The position numbers and the translations under genes were made by a program. From Halichondria panicea (taxonomy: Eukaryota; Porifera; Demospongiae; Suberitida; Halichondriidae), in contig NC_087381.1 in NCBI RefSeq assembly GCF_963675165.1, positions 5,891,378 to 5,955,377 on the forward strand: a DNA stretch of 64,000 nucleotides, written 5' to 3'. The notes beneath the pieces are model-generated. The model was not told the origin of the DNA. It ran no database searches and saw only the letters and a list, made by a program, of their open reading frames with translations. Positions within the stretch are counted from its first letter, which is position 1, and each line of letters starts with the position of its first letter. This document shows, piece by piece, positions 59,901-64,000 of the stretch.

Positions 59901-62119
59901 AGATTTTACACTGTAGGCTAAATTCTGCTCCAAAGTCTGGTTTTCCCAGAGCCTTGTCACAATACTAATTTGAGCGAACTTCCGAAAATAAGACAAAAGC
60001 TCTGCTCCCAATTCAAAGTGTCCTTTATTCGGAGGTTCCGCTGTATAGACAGTAATGTAATATTAACACACTATACCTGCTGAACCTTGTACAGTTTCAA
60101 CCCCAAGTGCGACAAATAATGTTCCTAATGGAGTCTCCTCTGCAGGTTCAAACATTCTCACACACACTTCCTGCATTCCAATTCCTTCGTTAACTGTGTA
60201 TGAGGTTTGTTCGAAACCAATGCGGAATCCTGAAAGATTTAGTATATAATTAGTACTGATTAGTATACTGTAGTTATAACTCACGGTCATTATCTTCAAT
60301 AATGATGAAGAAGCTAGGGTATTGGGGAAGGGACTCAAACCCTGGGGACAATCCATCAGTGGGTAGACTTAGTCTGAGTTGAGCAGCTTCTGTTACCTCA
60401 GGCAGATCGCCTGCAAATATATCAAATGCTACGAACACGTCATTCTCATCTGGTATTATTGATAGAAAAGTTGATGATGGAAAAAAAAAATCATTGGATG
60501 AGAGAATTCCAAGCCCAGGTGGAGCAGTTGAGAATAAATTAACCACAAAACTGATATTTTGTTCAGTGAGATTGCCTTCTCCTTTGATAATTTGAATTTG
60601 GTGATTCCTTTCTTCCTCCGGATATGTTGTATTTGGTAGTGCGAATCCAATAAAGATATCTGTTGCATGTATATATACAGATTACTTATTCACTAATCTA
60701 CACACACGCACAATATGCTCACCATCGTTGTCTAGAATGTCGATACGAATTATATCGCCGCCATTGCTTTCAATTGAAGTTATTGGTGGCACATTATCGG
60801 GATCTTGAAAGGTTAAAGTAACCACAAAGTACTCCAAGGCTTCGTTAATCAGATCATCAAATATCAGTACATCTCCAACCAAAAGAATCTCCCCGCCAGC
60901 CATAAAATTCAGTGTGATGGGTGTAGTAGGGAAATCTATCCTGCCTTCAACTATAGTCAGAGTGATAATAATAATATTATTGAATCAAAGAAAATAATGT
61001 TCAGCTTACCAGTGTTTGCTCTTGCAAATGGTATGGTAGTTGGTAGAGGGCTAAAATCTTCAGGAGCGATCATGGGTGTCAGAAGTAGTGAGATATCGGA
61101 GGCCAGTTCTACCTCATTGGCCGTTGTCACCTCAACGGGGATGAATCTATTATCCTCACTAACAGCTCTGTCACTTTCTCTCAGCCGAAAAACGAGAGCT
61201 ATAATAATAAGAATTGCGTAATTTGCACGATTTAAAATTTAATTTTTACCGGTGCTATCCTGTATAATAAACTCCTGCCTACTCCGAAAGAAAACATTTG
61301 GCAAAGATGATTCAAAAACTCCCTTTGCACCATTTGCTACACCAATTGCAAGCAGTGACAACTCCAATACAAAAGTCTCATCTTGTTCCAATGCCACTCT
61401 GTCTGCTTGGAAGGTGATGGAGGCAAAAGTTCCGCAAAAATTGAAAGGTAGAGAAACAACACTCTGACCTATACCAAAATCCTCCTCTGAAGCTGTTAGT
61501 GTGGAAGTAAGCAACATAAACTCCATTATCTATTTCTATTACTATAACAATACCTGTTCCTTCCCCATTGTAGTCAATGGCCACCCTAAGCTGTGCATTG
61601 GATGGACCCTTGAAGTATCCAAATGGAAAGTCATAAGGAGTTTGGGCCTCTGGCCTAGTGAAGTTGTCCGAGCCAAAGCCGTACACTGCACACATGCAGT
61701 GGCAACACAAGAAAAATACACAGAATTTAGCTTGCTATATAAATACAACAATCTATAATTATGGTTACATATAGACAGTATACATGATTATTATTAATTA
61801 ATTATTATTATTTGTATATAAAAATCATGCTAGCTAAAATTATCAGTTACCTATGCACTGGAAGCATTGACCACCATCATTGTAATACAGTCCTGCATTA
61901 TTATTGACACAACAGTCCTCAGCATTGGAAGAAGGTCCCCTCACAACAAGAGTAGCACAACCAGAATCAATGAAGCATCCAGTGAATTGGGCCTGAGCTG
62001 CAAAGATGAAACCTATAATTATCTTTACATATGTAGCTATCGAATATGTCTTTACCAACTGTAGTGGAAGTGAGTAAGGTGATCAACGTCAGTAGGAGTT
62101 GATTTGAAACTCCTATCAT
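56940..62119 (-). CDS. Multi-Calx-beta and sushi ectodomain; possibly the 5' part of the kinase gene
   Basis: Start ATG at 62119 with a signal peptide (62056-62119; VSNQLLLTLITLLTS). 61851-61997 is a cysteine-rich module (NAEDCCVNNNAGLY, CFQCI). Calx-beta-type domains follow in exons 61554-61685, 61250-61492, 61010-61198, 60723-60950, 60285-60659, 60077-60229, 58721-58957, 58518-58661, 58190-58405, 58000-58143 and 57725-57940. These are about six domains, most split in two exons and several ending in the family's (D/E)D(N/D)(D/E)G-type strand. The last exon, 56940-57131, is a sushi/CCP domain (PIPNGAITYGPDT, WSGLIPVCQ). All introns checked are phase 1. No stop or membrane segment follows the sushi exon, so the protein must continue. 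The next minus-strand exon I can find is 54047-54117 of the kinase gene, in a compatible phase. Confidence 0.8.
57725..58661 (-). repeat. Tandem duplicate Calx-beta units
   Basis: The two-exon units 58190-58661 and 57725-58143 encode near-identical domains (DFAAMAGLDYTSI, NDPIFEN, ILTIISGERVSL in both). This is a second, independent Calx-beta duplication, separate from that in the GPCR gene. Confidence 0.85.
58979..60051. repeat. Pogo/Tigger-like element, ~1.07 kb, in a Calx-beta intron
   Basis: The ends read TACAGTGGAACCTCCCATAA and, inverted, TACAGCGGAACCTCCGAATA. CAGTGGAACCTC-type ends are typical of pogo/Tigger elements. Inside lies an inverted pair around GGCTCTGGGAAAACCAGACT (about 59608 and 59955). 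It also carries a stretch (CCGTCCAATCAGAGAAAA, about 59332) shared with 51420. No transposase remains. Confidence 0.65.
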
Positions 62120-64000
62120 ATTTTTGATTTTCTGCTCCTGCTATAATTATTACTATGAAAGCAGCTCATCATGTGCAGGAAATGAAAACCAGTGTGGGAA
62201 GGTAAGCGGTCCCCCGTGTATAGGATGTCCCCCCGGACAGCCAACCTTATCTGATCCTAGCTAGGGAAGGGTGTCCCCCCTGTATTATTTTGCATGCATG
62301 CGCAGTAGTATATAGCACAGTATAAAGAACGAATATATTTATATGGGTTTTGTATATCTATAATATGATCACCACAGATATACGGTTAGTTCTTAAAATG
62401 AGAAGAAAAAAGTGCTAGAGCATGTCAAAGGCAGAAAAAGGGTTCCATGCCATGCAGCTGCTGCAACAATGAACATTATGTTCAGTTCACCAGTTCAGCT
62501 TGACTTACTTAGACTATCTATAATTAGATAGTCTAGTTAGACTAATTATGTATACTGCACATTCATTTCATCATTGCATGCTTGTTGTTGTGGAGTTTGC
62601 ACAAAGTTCTAGCTGTCAGCCTCCAAGAATTGTTCTCTTCAGTGTAATAAAAATTATGAATTAGTAATACGCATGGTCCTGATGTAACAATCAACTATTT
62701 TAAGCAGCCTAACTTAGACTCAGCCTTGCTTGGCCCTATAGGCAATGATATTTTATGGTATGATACTACAGCTAGCCGTTCAATTATTATTCAGTAGATA
62801 TAATAATTATAGCTGTACGATAGGGGAGGCAATCTATTCCCCAGGGAGGGACATCTGACCTATAGGGTATAGTATGTCCCCCTATAGTATAGTATAGTAT
62901 GTCCGGGGGGGGGGCAGCTTAACGGGGGGACCTCCAACACTTGGCTATGACACCGAGATCTGTAGATCTACTGTGTTATCTTAATGGTCACTTACAATAA
63001 CTTGTGCAAGCTAATAAAGGTTATTTTAACTTAACATTACCTGGGCTTAGGTTTGCAGGGGTGGCAAAATACAGCTGAAAATGTGCTAAAAGTAGTCAAC
63101 TGTTAGTTTATATCCTCTGCTGTCTGTTCAAGGCAACTTGTAACTTGCTCTGTGGTACCAACTTTACTATTAGTGCATGGGCACAGAGCTCTGAATTTCA
63201 AGCATTCAGGGGCCACTTCCTGTTTAGCAGCATAATTGTGGTCAAATGCAAATGCAAGTCCATAGTTGATCTAATTATACCACCATGCCACATGTAAAGA
63301 GGACCTATACTTGTTTCTTTACTGCATTGATCGAGTTCAACCCCGGAAGTTATGTGGTCAATTATGGCTTCATTTATGTTTTATGTGGTCAAGCATGCCT
63401 GGGACTTCTACATAACGTTTAGCTGGTTGGAGCTTACCAGCGCGCCTAGCTCTACAGCATATAGATAAAAGCGCTTTTTAACAAGGAATCCAATGGTATA
63501 TGAAACTTTGAATTTCAGTAAAGTATGAAAAAGTTATGACAACTTTATGAAGGTCAAAATTAATATAGACTTAATTGCATGCAGTATCAAATCAAAATTG
63601 GCCAATGTACTAACACAACAACTATATAGCTAGATCTAGCTATACACGGTTGCAGTAATAAGGCCTACTCCACAGATGTGAGATGGAGAATGGTGTACCA
63701 GATCGAGGTGTCACTGTGTACTTGGTCTATATTTGATATCACACAGACCGTAATACTAGCTAGCAATTTGAAATAATTATGAACATGTTGACAGCAGTGG
63801 CGTAAGAAGAGAGTTATTACTTAGAGAGCATGGATAGTAGAAAGAGCTACTTTTAGACACACCACGGGCCTTGACCTCTCACGACTTCATAGTAAGGGCT
63901 ATTCCTTCTTTTATAGCATTTATTTGTTTAGTGATAGTGGTTGCGTTGCTTAGTCGACCTTTTAAAGCTATATTCTCTTTACTTTTTAGAATATTCAACA
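62120..64000. other. Noncoding right end of the window
   Basis: This is upstream of the Calx-beta gene start, so its promoter should be here. There are G/C runs at about 62905-62930, a TATAG repeat near 62880-62900, and a dispersed repeat (about 63048-63200) whose relative at 49.88-50.42 kb carries a TIR insertion. No exon is seen on either strand. Confidence 0.45.

Noticed and set aside
1-64000. tRNA, rRNA or bacterial operon structures
   Set aside because: No cloverleaf or rRNA sequence was recognised by eye, and gene structure is intron-rich and animal-like. A tRNA scan was not possible here.

Overview
The window is animal nuclear DNA: genes split into many short exons with GT...AG introns, AT-rich intergenic DNA, and many short inverted-repeat transposons. 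The gene content points to a demosponge of Amphimedon type: a fibrinogen-like protein family I know from sponges, clustered ankyrin/death-domain and Roc-COR genes, multi-Calx-beta ectodomains, an adhesion GPCR and a receptor tyrosine kinase. The species is inferred, not proven. Exon boundaries were read by eye from splice signals and reading phase and may be off by a few bases.

Layout. 1-3.1 kb: two broken genes, a frame-shifted type II membrane protein (minus strand) and a frame-shifted fibrinogen-like gene (plus strand) that lies between the two arms of an inverted-repeat element. 3.9-12.2 kb (minus): exons for ankyrin repeats, a death domain, a Roc-COR GTPase and a second death domain, in one gene or two adjacent ones. 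14.3-19.7 kb (minus): an unusual intracellular-type protein with Ig, GTPase/COR-like, Ig, SAM-like and two death-domain modules. 19.8-23.6 kb: repeat-rich DNA. 23.7-25.3 kb (minus): a small, nearly complete ankyrin gene. 27.1-28.9 kb: a LINE relic and two orphan ankyrin exons. 28.9-29.2 kb (minus): the 3' end of an unrecognised gene. 29.5-30.2 kb (plus): a COA1-like mitochondrial protein, the only clear housekeeping gene. 31.9-39.5 kb (minus): an adhesion GPCR (signal peptide, three Calx-beta domains, sushi, hormone-receptor domain, GAIN/GPS, 7TM). 37.9-41.8 kb: LINE relics. 41.9-54.1 kb (minus): a receptor tyrosine kinase with a plexin/MET-like PSI-IPT ectodomain and a repeated C-terminal tail. 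56.9-62.1 kb (minus): signal peptide, a cysteine-rich module, about six Calx-beta domains and a sushi domain. This last set lies directly upstream of the kinase gene and its last exon is in the phase the first kinase-gene exon needs, so the two may be one gene of about 20 kb. 62.1-64 kb: no gene seen.

Common threads. The intracellular genes are built from death, ankyrin and Roc-COR modules, the parts used in innate-immune and cell-death signalling elsewhere in animals. The surface receptors are built from phase 1 Calx-beta and sushi exons that have clearly been duplicated and shared locally: the GPCR and the kinase-linked ectodomain carry near-identical sushi exons. At least eight distinct inverted-repeat families sit in introns and between genes, several nested in one another.
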